Source of the DNA: Piromyces finnis
Lineage: Eukaryota > Neocallimastigomycota > Neocallimastigomycetes > Neocallimastigales > Neocallimastigaceae
DNA: 64,000 nt
Assembly: GCA_002104945.1 (NCBI GenBank)
Contig: MCFH01000073.1
Span: 164,734-228,733, forward strand
Direction: 5' to 3'
Part shown: piece after piece, positions 21,854 to 34,091 of the stretch
How the letters are laid out: every line of letters starts with the position of its first letter
How positions within the stretch are numbered: the first letter of the stretch is position 1
Made by a program: the position numbers and the translations under genes
Notes under the pieces: generated by a model
The model's input: the letters and a program-made list of their open reading frames with translations, nothing else
Database searches by the model: none
Told to the model about the DNA's origin: nothing

Positions 21854-24800
21854 TGATCTTAAATAGTACCTTTTATAACAATTTATATTATTATTATTTA
21901 TTTTTTAATTATAAAAGTTAAAGTAAAAAAAAATATGTTTAAAAGGAAAAAAGTATTATATATATATTTAAAATTATTTTATAAAAAAAAAACGAATAAT
22001 ATATATTTTTAAATAATTAATAATAATTATATAATAGGAAAATCTGTAAATCTGTAGAAAAATTTAATTTATTTTAGCTTTATTAAATTATTGTAACCAA
22101 TAAGATTTTAATAATAATTATTGTTGTATAAAGGGTGACATTTTCATATAAGACCGCCGCTTTATTAATTTTGATCTTTTTTCCTATTTTATTTGGTAAA
22201 AATAACAAAGTTGTACCTTTGTGTTAAAAAAAAAGTTCTTTTTTTTTTTTGGTAAAAACTACCATGCTTTTAAAATAAATCCTTGGTAATGAAACATTTT
22301 TTTTTATTATTCTTGAAAAGAAATGATATATCAATTTTAACATATTTAAGAATGCACAAAATGCAAAAAAAAGAAAACAAAAAAATATTCATATTATTGG
22401 AATGAAGATATAAAATACTATTTAAGAATGTCATCTTAAATTAAATTTTAACTAATCAAATGAAAGTATTCTTGGGTTATATCTCCATTTATAGAAATTA
22501 AAAATGTTTCCAAATTTTATCTCAAAAAAGTTCCAAGATAAAGAAAAAAGGGAAAAAGAAAAAAAGAAAAAGAAATCCAAGGCAAATTAAAGGTGAAAAA
22601 CTCTTATAAATTACTTGTTCATATAAAGAAAAAAAAGATTATTTTTATTATTAAGTCTATACTTTTATTCATTATTCTATTTTTATATTAAATAATATCA
22701 AAGGAACTTTTGTATAAAGAATGTATTAAAGTTTGTCTTTATTATATTTATTTTTATATTACTTTTTCAAAGTAACAATAACAACAACAAACAATAACAA
22801 CAACAACAACAACAAAATTTTATATTTTCTATTTAAATAATCGTGAAAATAAGATTTATATTATTTTATTAGGTTAACATTTTTTTTAAATTTTAATTAA
22901 AAGATTTATTTTATAATTTTGGTTAATAAATTTCACTAGTCTTCCTATATCTTTGAAATATTTACTATTTTTTATTTAAATGACAATACTTGTCGTTAGT
23001 GTCAATATTCATTATCATTTAAAATTTAAAGTAGACAATAATAAATGAATAATAATATATATATTTAAATAGTTAATTATATATAATAATATAATATTAA
23101 AGTTGTAATGATAAAAAAAATTCTTTCATTTCAATTCAATTGCATTTTTAAATAGTAAATAATATACATTCTTCAGAAAATAATAATTTAAGAATGAAAA
23201 CTGTATACTTGACTTATAAAATATTACTACCATCAATATTGTATTTTTTTTTTATACACAAGATTGATTATATTTAAAAAAAAAAAAAAAAAAGACATTT
23301 ATATTATAAATTGATCCTAGTTTTATCGGATAATATTAACATTTTTTTATTAAAAAAAAAAAGAAATAGTTTTAAAAGTGTGAAAGAAGATTCTATTCAT
23401 AAAAAGAAATAAATAAAATAATGTTTATTATTTTAACAGTCTTTCAACAACCCAAAAAGTCATTTACATTCTTTATAAAAAAAAAACCCCTTAAAAGTAA
23501 TATTTATATTTTGTTAAATATACTATTTCATTTATATTATTCTTTTGTAATAGTAGAAATTTTCTGTTTTCTTTATTTTTATTAATGCATTATTAATGCA
23601 ATAAACTGTTCTTTCATAAAATATTATTGATATTTAAACTTTAAAATAAGCAATAAAGAAATACCTGTTTTTAAAATATAGGTAATCCAACGTAGAATTA
23701 ATGTTCGTATGCTATTTATAACACTTTCATTAGAAATATTTATTTTCAGTAAAGAAAGATATACCTTTTTTTTCACACTTTAGGTTTTTTAAAGTTGTCC
23801 TTTAATAAATAGTTTTATAGTGATACTTTTTTTTTTTCTAAAAACAAAAAAAAATAGTTTTCCTTATTGTTATTATTACCATTGTTAAATTTCTAAATAG
23901 CACATTTGTTGTCGTTGTTGTTTTTATTTTAAAATAAAAACTTGTTTTATAGTTGTCATTTATACTTTGATTGAACAATATGCAAAGTTAAAAGCTATAA
24001 TAACTGTTGTATGAATGATCCATTTAATTTTATTTTTTTTTATTTTAATATATTAAAAATAAATTCATTATTTAAAACAATAGTTATATTGTATATATTT
24101 ATATCAATTGTAATATATTTAAAATACATTACAATATATTTTATATTCAATTCATTTATTTTTTAATATTACACAAAAAATGGGAAATAATAAAAAAAAA
24201 AAAAAAATTAATTTTATCTTTTTTATTTTCTATTTTAAAACTTATTTACATTTAGGATCTCATTAGTTTATCAAAATAATATTAATAAAAAAATACTAAT
24301 AAGAAGAAAATAGCATGTAGCATGTAAAAAAAAAAAGAATGAAACAGATTCAAACGGTTTCTTTCTTTCTTTCTTTTTATATAAAACGACTTTAATAAAA
24401 AAAAATAAATAGAAAAAGAAAAAAGGTAATGAAACATTATCTTTAACCTTTTTTTTTTTTTTTTGTATATAATAAATTAATAATTTAAATTAAACCTTAA
24501 ATATATATATAAATAAAATAAAATTTTGTTTTTTCTTTTTCTTTTTACTATTTAATATTAATAAATTATTATTATTTTGATGTTGTGATTTTGTTTTTTG
24601 TTGTGACTATGCTTTTTGTTGTGTTGTGATTATGTTTTTGTTGTGATTATGTTTTTGTTGTGTTGTGATTATGTTTTTGTTGTGATTATGTTTTTTGTTG
24701 TGATTAAATTGTTGCATTATTATTAAATATTTTATATATATTTTATATTACTTTTATGTATAGCAATAAAAGTAGTGATTCTTTTTTTTTTATAGTATGT

Positions 24801-24923
24801 ATCTTTTTTTTTTTTTTATAGTGTGTATGCTCTTTTTACAATGTAAAACAAAGAAAAAAAAACTTTTTTTTTTTCTTAATATTAAAAAGGGTTTGAAAAT
24901 AAATGAAAAAAAAAAACATGAAT
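21854..24923. other. Long intergenic region upstream of the feruloyl esterase and downstream of hydrolase A
   Basis: Three kilobases without coding. From about 22166 on it is part of duplicated unit A and matches 26877-29499. Bases 22882-23436 are private to this copy. Confidence 0.7.
24580..24715. repeat. Minisatellite TTGTTGTGATTATGTTTT, copy A
   Basis: Tandem, imperfect 16-24-base repeats just beyond the 3' end of hydrolase A. A longer version lies at the same place beyond hydrolase B. Confidence 0.85.
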
Positions 24924-26047
24924 TTACATATTAATAAGTTCCATAAAAAATTGATTTTGTTCTTTATTATTTGTTTGTGCCCCCATAACCACAGTAAAAT
25001 GATCATAACTATCTTTATAGACACTTTTAAGAGTAGTATTTGGTGAAACACGACGAATTTGTTTCATAAGATTACTAGCAGAAAATTCAGGTACTAATTG
25101 ATCCTTACCAGTATAATAAACTACAATTTCCGGCATACCAAAGTCAGAAATAGAATTATCTTTAGCCGTTTTTAAAACATCTGTGGGACTAACATCTTCA
25201 GAATTAACAAGCAAGGTAACAAGTCTTTCGGTGATTCCACGCTCAATATCCATATCTACAAATAATTTTGAAATATCATAATCATCAAAATCATAAGGAC
25301 CATTAAATAAAACCATTTTTTCAAGTTTTGGTAATTCCATCATATAATCATTTTGATTTTTCATTCTTAAAGCGGATTTAAATGCTGTTAAAGCAATTAA
25401 ATGAGCACCAGCAGAATGTCCAGAAAGAATAATTTTATCCTTATTACCACCATATTTTTGAATATTATTGTAGGTCCAAACAATAGAATTATAAATATCA
25501 TTGACCATATCATCAATTGTACCTCTTGGGAATAATACATATTCTGGTAAAACACCTACATAATCTTCCTCAACAAGTAAAGATCCAATTCTTGAATATT
25601 CATATTTACTACCAAAAATCCAAGCACCACCATGAACAAAAATAACAACTGGTTTTAAGGTTTTAGTATCCTTTTTGTCATAATAGACATCAGCTTTAGC
25701 AGAAGAAGATCCTGGAATCTTAATATCCGTTCTATATAAAGATATTGATAAATATATAATTAATATAAAGATAGATAAATAAATAGATTAATAAGAGTGA
25801 CATCTTTTTTTTTTTTAAAGAAATTTATAAAATATTGATAAAAATGTGTATAGGAATTTTTATTTAAAACTTTTTTAATAAAAAAAAAAAAGAAAAGAAA
25901 ATGAATGACTTACTCTACATTTTTTTCAAAAATTAAATTAATAAGATTATCTTTATAAGCAACTATGTTTGGAATGATAAATCCAGCATTAGCATGTAAG
26001 GTGAAAAGAAGGATAAAAAAGATAAAAGAAATGAATGAAATTTTCAT
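24924..26047 (-). CDS. Secretory alpha/beta hydrolase, isoprenylcysteine-methylesterase-like, copy A (313 aa)
   Basis: Exon 1 25914-26047, exon 2 24924-25731. A hydrophobic N-terminus (MKISFISFIFFILLFTLHANAG) predicts a signal peptide or anchor. The catalytic fold shows the oxyanion motif HGGAWIFGSK, nucleophile elbow GHSAGAH, probable acid Asp in GKDQLVPE and His in YDHFTVV. The stretch around PRGTIDDMVNDIYNSIVWTYNN and KYGGNKDKI closely resembles plant isoprenylcysteine methylesterase and related carboxylesterases, but the true substrate is not shown. A secreted gut-fungal enzyme could equally act on plant esters. Its partner at 29500-30602 has the same intron at the same place. Confidence 0.87.
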
Positions 26048-28994
26048 TTTTAATAAAGTTTTTATTTTTATCTATTGGTCTTGGATAATGATAATGATGA
26101 CTACTCTTTTTTCTTCTTGTTAATTATTATATTATAATATAATAATTTTATGAAAATAATGAATTTAAAATAAAAAGAAAGAAGAAAAAATTCTTCTTTT
26201 TATATATTCTCATTTGAACAATAATTAACTTTTTTCTTTTTTTAATTAAAATTTTTAATGTTTAAAGATCTAAATTAAAAAAAAAAATTTTTTCTTTATT
26301 ATTATCGATTTTACAAATTTTATTATAAAATAAACTTTTTTATATTCATTTTGTTTTTTATTATTATTTTTTATTATAAAAATTAACCCCATAGAATGTT
26401 TAAAAGTTTGAAAAACTTTTTATTATTAAAAAATTAAAAAAAAAAAAAAGAAAAAATAATTTAATACTTTAAAAATATTTTAAAAATGACCTTTATTATA
26501 AATGTCTTTTTTATTTTTTATTTTATTTTTCAAAAAGTCTATTTCCTATTTTTATTATTAAACCTTTTTTTTTATTATTACTGAGAAATTGAAATTGAAT
26601 TTGGATTTAAAAAAAAAAAAAGTAAAATCAGGATAAAGATTTTAAAAAAATTAAATTTTTTTTTTTTTTTTTTTTTTACTTTGATGACTCATTAAAAAAA
26701 CTTTTTTGATGGGGTAAAGGATGGCTACTTTTTTTTAAAATATAAAAATAAAATGGGAATAAAGCATCTATAATAAATATGAAAAAGTTTATCTTTTTTT
26801 TTTTTACCAATTATAAATTCAAATTTAATGAAAAAAGTAAACATCCTTTCATTATTATTAAAATAAAAGAATGAAGATCTTTTTTCCTATTTTATTTGGT
26901 AAAAAAAAAAAAAGATTTTGACATTGTTTGATGTTTATCATTGAAAAATAACAAAGTTGTACCTTTGTGTTAAAAAAAAGTCCTTTTTTTTTTTTTTTGG
27001 TAAAAACTACCATGCTTTTAAAATAAATCCTTGGTAATGAAACATTTTTTTTTATTATTCTTGAAAAGAAATGATATATCAATTTTAACATATTTAAGAA
27101 TGCACAAAATGCAAAAAAAAGAAAACAAAAAAATATTCATATTATTGGAATGAAAATATAAAATACTATTTAAGAATGTCATCTTAAATTAAATTTTAAC
27201 TAATCAAATGAAAGTATTCTTGGGTTATATCTCCATTTATAGAAATTAAAAATGTTTCCAAATTTTATCTCAAAAAGTTCCAAGATAAAGAAAAAAGGGA
27301 AAAAAAAAAAAAGAAAAAGAAATCCAAGGCAAATTAAAGGTGAAAAACTCTTATAAATTACTTGTTCATATAAAGAAAAAAAAGATTATTTTTATTATTA
27401 AGTCTATACTTTTATTCATTATTCTATTTTTATATTAAATAATATCAAAGGAACTTTTGTATAAAGAATGTATTAAAGTTTGTCTTTATTTATCCATCCA
27501 CAAATTATAAATATATATATTTTAAATTATATTTATTATTATATTACTTTTTCAAAGTAACAATAACAACAACAACAACAACAACAACAACAGCAACAAC
27601 AAAATTTTATATTTTCTATTTAAATAATCGTGAAAATAAGATTTATATTATTTTATTAGGTTGACATTTTAATAATTGTGATCAAACTCAATTTATTACT
27701 TGTTATTTTATTTTTATTAATTAGATTACATTTTAGTACATTTACAAATTCAAATACATTGTTTATTACATTAAATGTATGTTACTATATTGTTTTATAA
27801 GCCACATATAGTTAGCTTATATGTAATTCTTAACATAATAATTTTAATGTAAACATTATTTTTAACATATTAAGCAGTCTTTCAACAACTCAAAAAGTCA
27901 TTTACATTCTTTATAAAAAAAATAAAAGAAACCTTTAAAAGTAATATTTATATTTTGTTAAATATACTATTTCATTTATATTATTCTTTTGTAATAGTAA
28001 AAATTTTCTGTTTTCTTTATTTTTATTAATGCATTATTAATGCAATAAACTGTTCTTTCATAAAATATTATTGATATTTAAACTTTAAAATAAGCAATAA
28101 AGAAATACCTGTTTTCAAAATATAGGTAATCCAACGTAGAATTAATGTTCGTATGCTATTTATAACACTTTCATTAGAAATATTTATTTTCAGTAAAGAA
28201 AGATATACCTTTTTTTTTTTCACACTTTAGGTTTTTTAAAGTTGTCCTTTAATAAATAGTTTTATAGTGATACTTTTTTTTTTTTCTAAAAACAAAAAAA
28301 AAATAGTTTTCCTTATTGTTATTATTACCATTGTTAAATTTCTAAATAGCACATTTGTTGTCGTTGTTGTTATTATTTTAAAATAAAAAAAAAATGTTAA
28401 CACTTTGAAACCAAAAAAACTTATTTTATAGTTGGCATTTACACTTTGACCAACATGATGAATGATACATTAAACTATATTTTATTTTTTTTTATTTTAA
28501 TATATTAAAAATAAATTCATTATTTAAAACAATAGTTATATTGTATATATTTATATCTATTGTAATATATTTAAAATATATTATAATATATTTTAAATAT
28601 TTATTTTTAATGTTACACAAAAAGTAGAAAATGTATCATCTTTTTTCTATTTTAAAACTTATTTACATTTAGGATCTAATTAGTTTATCAAAATAATATT
28701 AATAAAAAAATACTAATAAGAAGAAAATAGCATGTAGCATGTAAAAAAAAAAAAAAAGAATGAAACAGATTCAAACGGTTTCTTTCTTTCTTTCTTTTTA
28801 TATAAAACGACTTTAATAAAAAAAAATAAATAGAAAAAGAAAAAAGGTAATGAAACATTATCTTTAACCTTTTTTTTTTTTTTGTATATAATAAATTAAT
28901 AATTTAAATTAAACCTTAAATATATATATAAATAAAATAAAATTTTGTTTTTTCTTTTTCTTTTTACTATTTAATATTAATAAATTATTATTAT

Positions 28995-29190
28995 TTTGAT
29001 GTTGTGATTTTGTTTTTTGTTGTGACTATGCTTTTTGTTGTGTTGTGATTATGTTTTTGTTGTGATTATGTTTTTGTTGTGTTGTGATTATGTTTTTTGT
29101 TGTGATTATGTTTTTGTTGTGATTTTGTTTTTTGTTGTGTTGTGATTATGTTTTTTGTTGTGACTATGCTTTTTGTTGTGATTAAATTGT
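28995..29190. repeat. Minisatellite TTGTTGTGATTATGTTTT, copy B (expanded)
   Basis: Same repeat as 24580-24715 but about 60 bases longer, so it has changed length since the duplication. Confidence 0.85.
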
Positions 29191-29279
29191 TGCATTATTA
29201 TTAAATATTTTATATTATTATATTATTATATATTTTGTATATTTTATTACTTTTATTTATAGCAATAAAAGTAGTGATT

Positions 29280-29450
29280 CTTTTTTTTTTTTATATATAT
29301 AGTATGTATCTTTTTTTTTTATAATGCGTATCTTTTTTTTTTATAGTTTGTATTTTTTTTTTTATAGTTTGTATTTTTTTTTTTTATATAATGTGTATCT
29401 TTTTTTTTATAGTTTGTATCTTTTTTTTATAGTGTGTATCTTTTTTTTTT
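29280..29450. repeat. T-run/TATAGTTTGTAT tandem repeats
   Basis: Seven or so units of T9-T12 followed by ATAGTxTGTATC. Unit A has only two or three units at the matching place (24781-24840). Confidence 0.8.
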
Positions 29451-29499
29451 TTAATATTAAAAAGGGTTTGAAGATAAATGAAAAAAAAAAAACAAGAAT

Positions 29500-30602
29500 T
29501 TACATATTAATAAGTTCCATAAAAAATTGATCTTGTTCTTTATCATTTAATCTTATTCCCAAAGCCACAGTGAAATGAGTATTATTCTCTTTATAAACAC
29601 TTTTAAGAGTAGTATTTGGTGAAACACGACGAATTTGTTTCAAAAGATTATCAGCAGAAGATTCAGGAATTAATTTATCCTCACCAGCATAATAAACTAC
29701 AATTTCCGGCATACCAAAGTCAGAAATAGAATTATCTTTAGCCGTTTTTAAAATATCTGTGGGACTAACATCCTTAGAATCAACAATATAGGAAATGAAT
29801 CTTTCGGTCATTCCATGTTCAATATCCATATCAACAAATAATTTTGAAATATCATAATCATCAAAATCATAAGGACCATTTAATAAAACCATTTTTTCAA
29901 GTTTTGGTAATTCCATCATATAATCATTTTGATTTTTCATTCTTAAAGCGGATTTAAATACTGTTAAAGCAGTTAAATGAGCACCAGCAGAATGTCCAGA
30001 AAGAATAATTTTATCCTTATTACCACCATATTTTTGAATATTATTGTAGGTCCAAACAATAGAATTATAAATATCATTGACCATATCATCAATTGTACCT
30101 TTTGGGAATAATACATATTCTGGTAAAACACCTACATAATTTTCTTCAACAAGTAAAGATCCCATTCTTGAATATTGATATTTACTACCAAAAATCCAAG
30201 CACCACCATGAACAAAAATAACAACTGGTTTTAAGGTTTTAGTATCCTTTTTGTCATAATAGACATCAGCTTTAGCAGAAGAAGATCCTGGAATCTTAAT
30301 ATCCGTTCTATATAAAGATATTGATAAATATATAATTAATATAAAGATAGATAAATAAATAGATTAATAAGAGTGACATCTTTTTTTTTAAAGAAATTTA
30401 TAAAATATTGATAAAAATGTGCATAGGAATTTTCATAAAAAAAAAAAAAAAGAAAATGAATGACTTACGCTACATTTTTTTCAAAAATTAAATTAATAAG
30501 ATTATCTTTATAAGCAACTATACTTGAAATGATAAATCCAGCATTAATATATAAAATGAAAATAAGGATAAAAAAGATAAAAAGATTGATTGAAAGTTTC
30601 AT
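29500..30602 (-). CDS. Secretory alpha/beta hydrolase, isoprenylcysteine-methylesterase-like, copy B (313 aa)
   Basis: Exon 1 30469-30602, exon 2 29500-30307; same length and same intron phase as copy A. It keeps the oxyanion HGGAW motif, GHSAGAH elbow, the Asp in GEDKLIPE and the His in THFTVALG. The signal region has diverged more (MKLSINLFIFFILIFILYINAG) than the catalytic core. Substitutions cluster near the C-terminus, around the catalytic Asp and His (GAQTNNKEQ in A, GIRLNDKEQ in B), which could shift specificity. Both copies appear functional. The reaction is inferred from family resemblance only. Confidence 0.87.
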
Positions 30603-31471
30603 TTTTAATAAAATTTTTATTTTTATCTATTGGTCTTGGATAATGATAATGATGACTACTCTTTTTTTTTTTCCTTGTTAATTATTATATTATAATATAA
30701 TAATTATTATTATTATTCTATAAAACTAATGAATTTAAAGTAAATAAAAAAAAAAAAAAAAAAAACACTTTTTATATAATTATATATATTCTATTTTGAA
30801 ATTAAATTTTTTAATGTTTAATGATCTAAATTAAAAAGAAAAACTTTCTTTATTATTATTATTATCGATTTTACAAATTTTATTATAAAATAAACTTTTT
30901 TATATTCATTTTGTTTTTTATTATTATTTTAACTTTTTAGGTTACATTTTTAATGAATAAGAAATTTTTAATAAATTATTGTAAACATATTTTTCTTCAT
31001 GATGTTACCAAAATTGGAATAGATTGTAATGTTAATATATTGAGAGATATATATTTGATATAGATTTTATATATTAATCTATTTAAAAAAAAATTAGCCT
31101 AGAATGTTTAAAAGAGGATAGAAATACTTTTTTACTACTAATAAATTCAAATTTAATGAAAAAAGTAAACATCATTTCATTATTATTAAATTATTATAAT
31201 ACACTTGGTAAAACATATATATATATATTAGTTATGTTTAAAATATAAAAAGGATATTTATTTTAATATTTATTTATTTTGATACTTGCTAATAAAATGG
31301 ATAAAAAAAGTAATTGTTAATAATATCGATAGGAATGCATATATTTATTTTATCATTTTTCTAAACTATATATTACATTATTAATAATAATTAATAGAAA
31401 TGGTAAAGGTATGGAAAAAATTAAAAATTAAAAAAATAAACAGGTAGGTAAGCAAATCAATTATTTTTTAT
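30603..31471. other. Intergenic region upstream of hydrolase B
   Basis: 5' flank of hydrolase B, the end of the duplicated unit, then the 3' flank of phosphatase 2. Nothing else recognised. Confidence 0.6.
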
Positions 31472-34091
31472 CTAACGATATTTATAATATCTGTTGTCCC
31501 TTGTATCATAATCAATTTTTTTTTGAGATACATAATTATCATTTCTGCTTCGTGAATTAGATCCTTCATAGAATTGATTTCTTGATTGATCCTTAATTGT
31601 AGTGGTAGTGGTGGTGCCATCGATTGGACTATTGACAGTATATGGATAATTTTTGTTTTTTAATATTGATTTGACAGCTACATTAGAATTATTCGTAGGT
31701 TCATGCTTTTGAGAAATTTTATATCTATTGGTTATTCTTGGTGATACGTTGGTGTCTTCTTCATCTCTTCCTGAATAATTATATTTATTAGCAGCAGATT
31801 TTGAATAATTATCCTCTCTTCTAGACTCTCTAGAGGAGGATCTATTACGCCTTGGGCTTTGACTATATCTACCTCCTCTTGAATACCTTCTATTATCCTC
31901 ATCCTTATTGTATGAACGACGATGATAGTCATCATTACGGTTGTCATCATATGGACGACGACGATAGTCATCATTACGGTCGTCATCATATGGACGACGA
32001 TGATTGACATCATTGGTATTATAATATTTATTGTTGTTGTTATAGTCATCCTCATCCATACTATTATTATAATTTCTATTTTCTATTTTTTGTTGATAGG
32101 AAACTAATGGTTCAATATCAATAGTACTTGATCTTGTATTTAATTCATTACGATAATAAGGATACTCTGAAAGATTCTCCTTACCATTATCATTTTCTAA
32201 TTTAGGTGTAGTTGCCTTACTATTTGAATAAAATATTTTAAATTCTTTATTTTCATAAAAGTCATTACCAAGAGAAATTGGTAAGGGTGCAAAACTATCA
32301 TCGATTGTTCCATGACGTCGGATGGTGTCATTATTTGTATTATAATTATTAGTATCTGGCATGCCAGAAAAGGAAAAGGATTCATCCTTGTTATTAGAAG
32401 ATTTCACCTTGGAATCTGAATCCTCTCCTCCCTTTCTTCTAAATAATAAAAATCCACACCCAAATAATACCAACGCGGCACATATTGATCCACCAATAAT
32501 AACGTTTCGTTTTGTAAGGAATGGTTTTACTTTTTCTGGAACGATTTTACTATTGGGGAACAAATAATTAGAATCATTATCTTTACTAATATTCAAGGTT
32601 TTATCAATTGCATCATTATCACTGATATTATTGGCTACCTTGTAAGCCTTTAATTTTTCATTCTTGAAATTTTCATCAATTTGAGTGTACTTTACTTCAC
32701 CCGGATTATCATTTCTATAGAGAGTAAAAGTATCAAACACTTTTTTTGATGTATTAATTCTTTGAAATTCACAATACGCTTTTCTATTATTACCACCGAC
32801 ATTAAAATTACAAAATAAGGCACCATAGGCCTTTTCATATTCATTATTACTTCCTTTAGCATATTTCTTTTGCCAATGAGAATAATTTTTTTGTTCACCT
32901 TGTTCAATATACATTTCCCAACCACCTGCACCATTTAAAATATTAAAGGTAGCTCCATTACGAATTTGAATAATATCACCACTTGAATCTTTATCATAAC
33001 TATCTATTTCTGGTGTTAAGAATTTAGACATGACCTTTGTTCTAGCGTAAACATGATCATGAGCACTGAAAATAATGGCGCCGTGATCTTTACAATAATC
33101 ATAAAAGCTTTCACCATTTTTCGATACTACATTAAATGTATGATCTTGATATTTACCAGTATGATAATAACGATCATAATAATGCCAAGCACATACTTTC
33201 CAATCTTCCTCTGCATTTTGTAAATGACTTTTTAAAAAGCTTAATTGCTCTTTTCGATCATCACAATTATTTATATTTGGTGTCAATCCAATAATTCTCT
33301 AATAATATTATTAATTTTAATATTAATGATAATAATTATATTAATAATAGTTAATAATTAATAGATAAAAAATTCAATAAAAAAATAAATAGATGGGAAT
33401 AAATATGATAAATTTAATTATATAAAAGAAAAAAGAAATTAAAAATTAAAAAATATCAAGAATTATTTAAGTGTTTATCCTTACCATATTCATATATTTA
33501 CATGACCACATACATTTTGAAGAGGAAAATTCACATGAAACTTTAGAATTTTTGCTACCTGTCATTTCATTATATAAACCGCTTTTAAATGCACTAAATT
33601 CACTTTGAGAACATTCTGGTGTAGTATCATGATTCCCTATTACACCCAAAAATTGATATTTACGATCCGAATCTAAAATGGATTTTAAATATCTCGTAGG
33701 ATATTTTTCATAATCAAAATCACCAAGATGTAATAATGCATCAAAATCTGATAATTTCATTACATCTCTTGCTTCTGATGTAACACCACTAATATAAATA
33801 AAAATTTAAAATTTTAAAAATTTGCATCATTAATAAATAAAATTCTCCAAAGTTATCATTAATAATATTATTTCTATTTATTTTTCAAAATTTCTAAATT
33901 TGAATTTCAATTACAAAAAAAAAAAAAAAAAAATCATACCTATCTCCAATAATGGCTAATCTAAATTCTTGAGCACCATATGAAAAAGAATTTAATTTAT
34001 CATCTGTAATTACTTCCTCTGAATATACTTTATTTGTTTGATGAAAAACGAGTAATAATAAGGATAATAATGGTTTAATATTCAATCTCAT
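31472..34091 (-). CDS. Purple-acid-phosphatase-like metallophosphoesterase 2 with long charged cytoplasmic tail (760 aa)
   Basis: Exon 1 33940-34091 (signal peptide MRLNIKPLLSLLLLVFH), exon 2 33485-33788, exon 3 31472-33298. Metal motifs run in order: IIGDSG across intron 1, LHLGDFDY, VIGNHD, CAWHYYD and SAHDHVYAR. A membrane segment follows (VIIGGSICAALVLFGCGFLLF). The tail after it is about 300 residues, far longer than in the paralogues. It includes a tandem stretch of RRPYDD.RNDDY units followed by an Arg/Ser-rich region. The tail is not known in purple acid phosphatases and may be a cytoplasmic interaction or anchoring segment. Introns match those of the other two genes exactly. Confidence 0.9.

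Larger units (their letters stand above)
22166..26860. repeat. Tandem segmental duplication, unit A
   Basis: Matches unit B (26877-31190) in order. Matching blocks: 22166-22880 with 26877-27665; 23437-24923 with 27873-29499; the hydrolase gene; and its 5' flank 26048-26400 with 30603-30930. Spacer sequence is as well conserved as coding, so the duplication looks recent. Indels include about 45 bases missing near 22190 relative to unit B. Confidence 0.9.
26048..29499. other. Intergenic region between hydrolases A and B, including the duplication junction
   Basis: The first roughly 350 bases (5' flank of hydrolase A) match the 5' flank of hydrolase B. The junction between units lies near 26860-26877. 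The remainder is the 3' flank of hydrolase B, repeating 22166-24923. Bases 27667-27872 are private to unit B. No further gene seen. Confidence 0.7.
26877..31190. repeat. Tandem segmental duplication, unit B
   Basis: Second copy of the hydrolase-bearing unit. Its outer end is marked by the A/T block near 31148-31190, which matches 26820-26865 at the end of unit A. Confidence 0.88.

Noticed and set aside
24580-29190. CRISPR-like array from regularly spaced repeats
   Set aside because: Repeats are contiguous, imperfect and without unique spacers, in a eukaryotic genome: minisatellites.
29324-29530. Plus-strand ORF of 68 codons, Phe/Tyr-rich
   Set aside because: Translation of T-run repeats in the 3' flank of hydrolase B.
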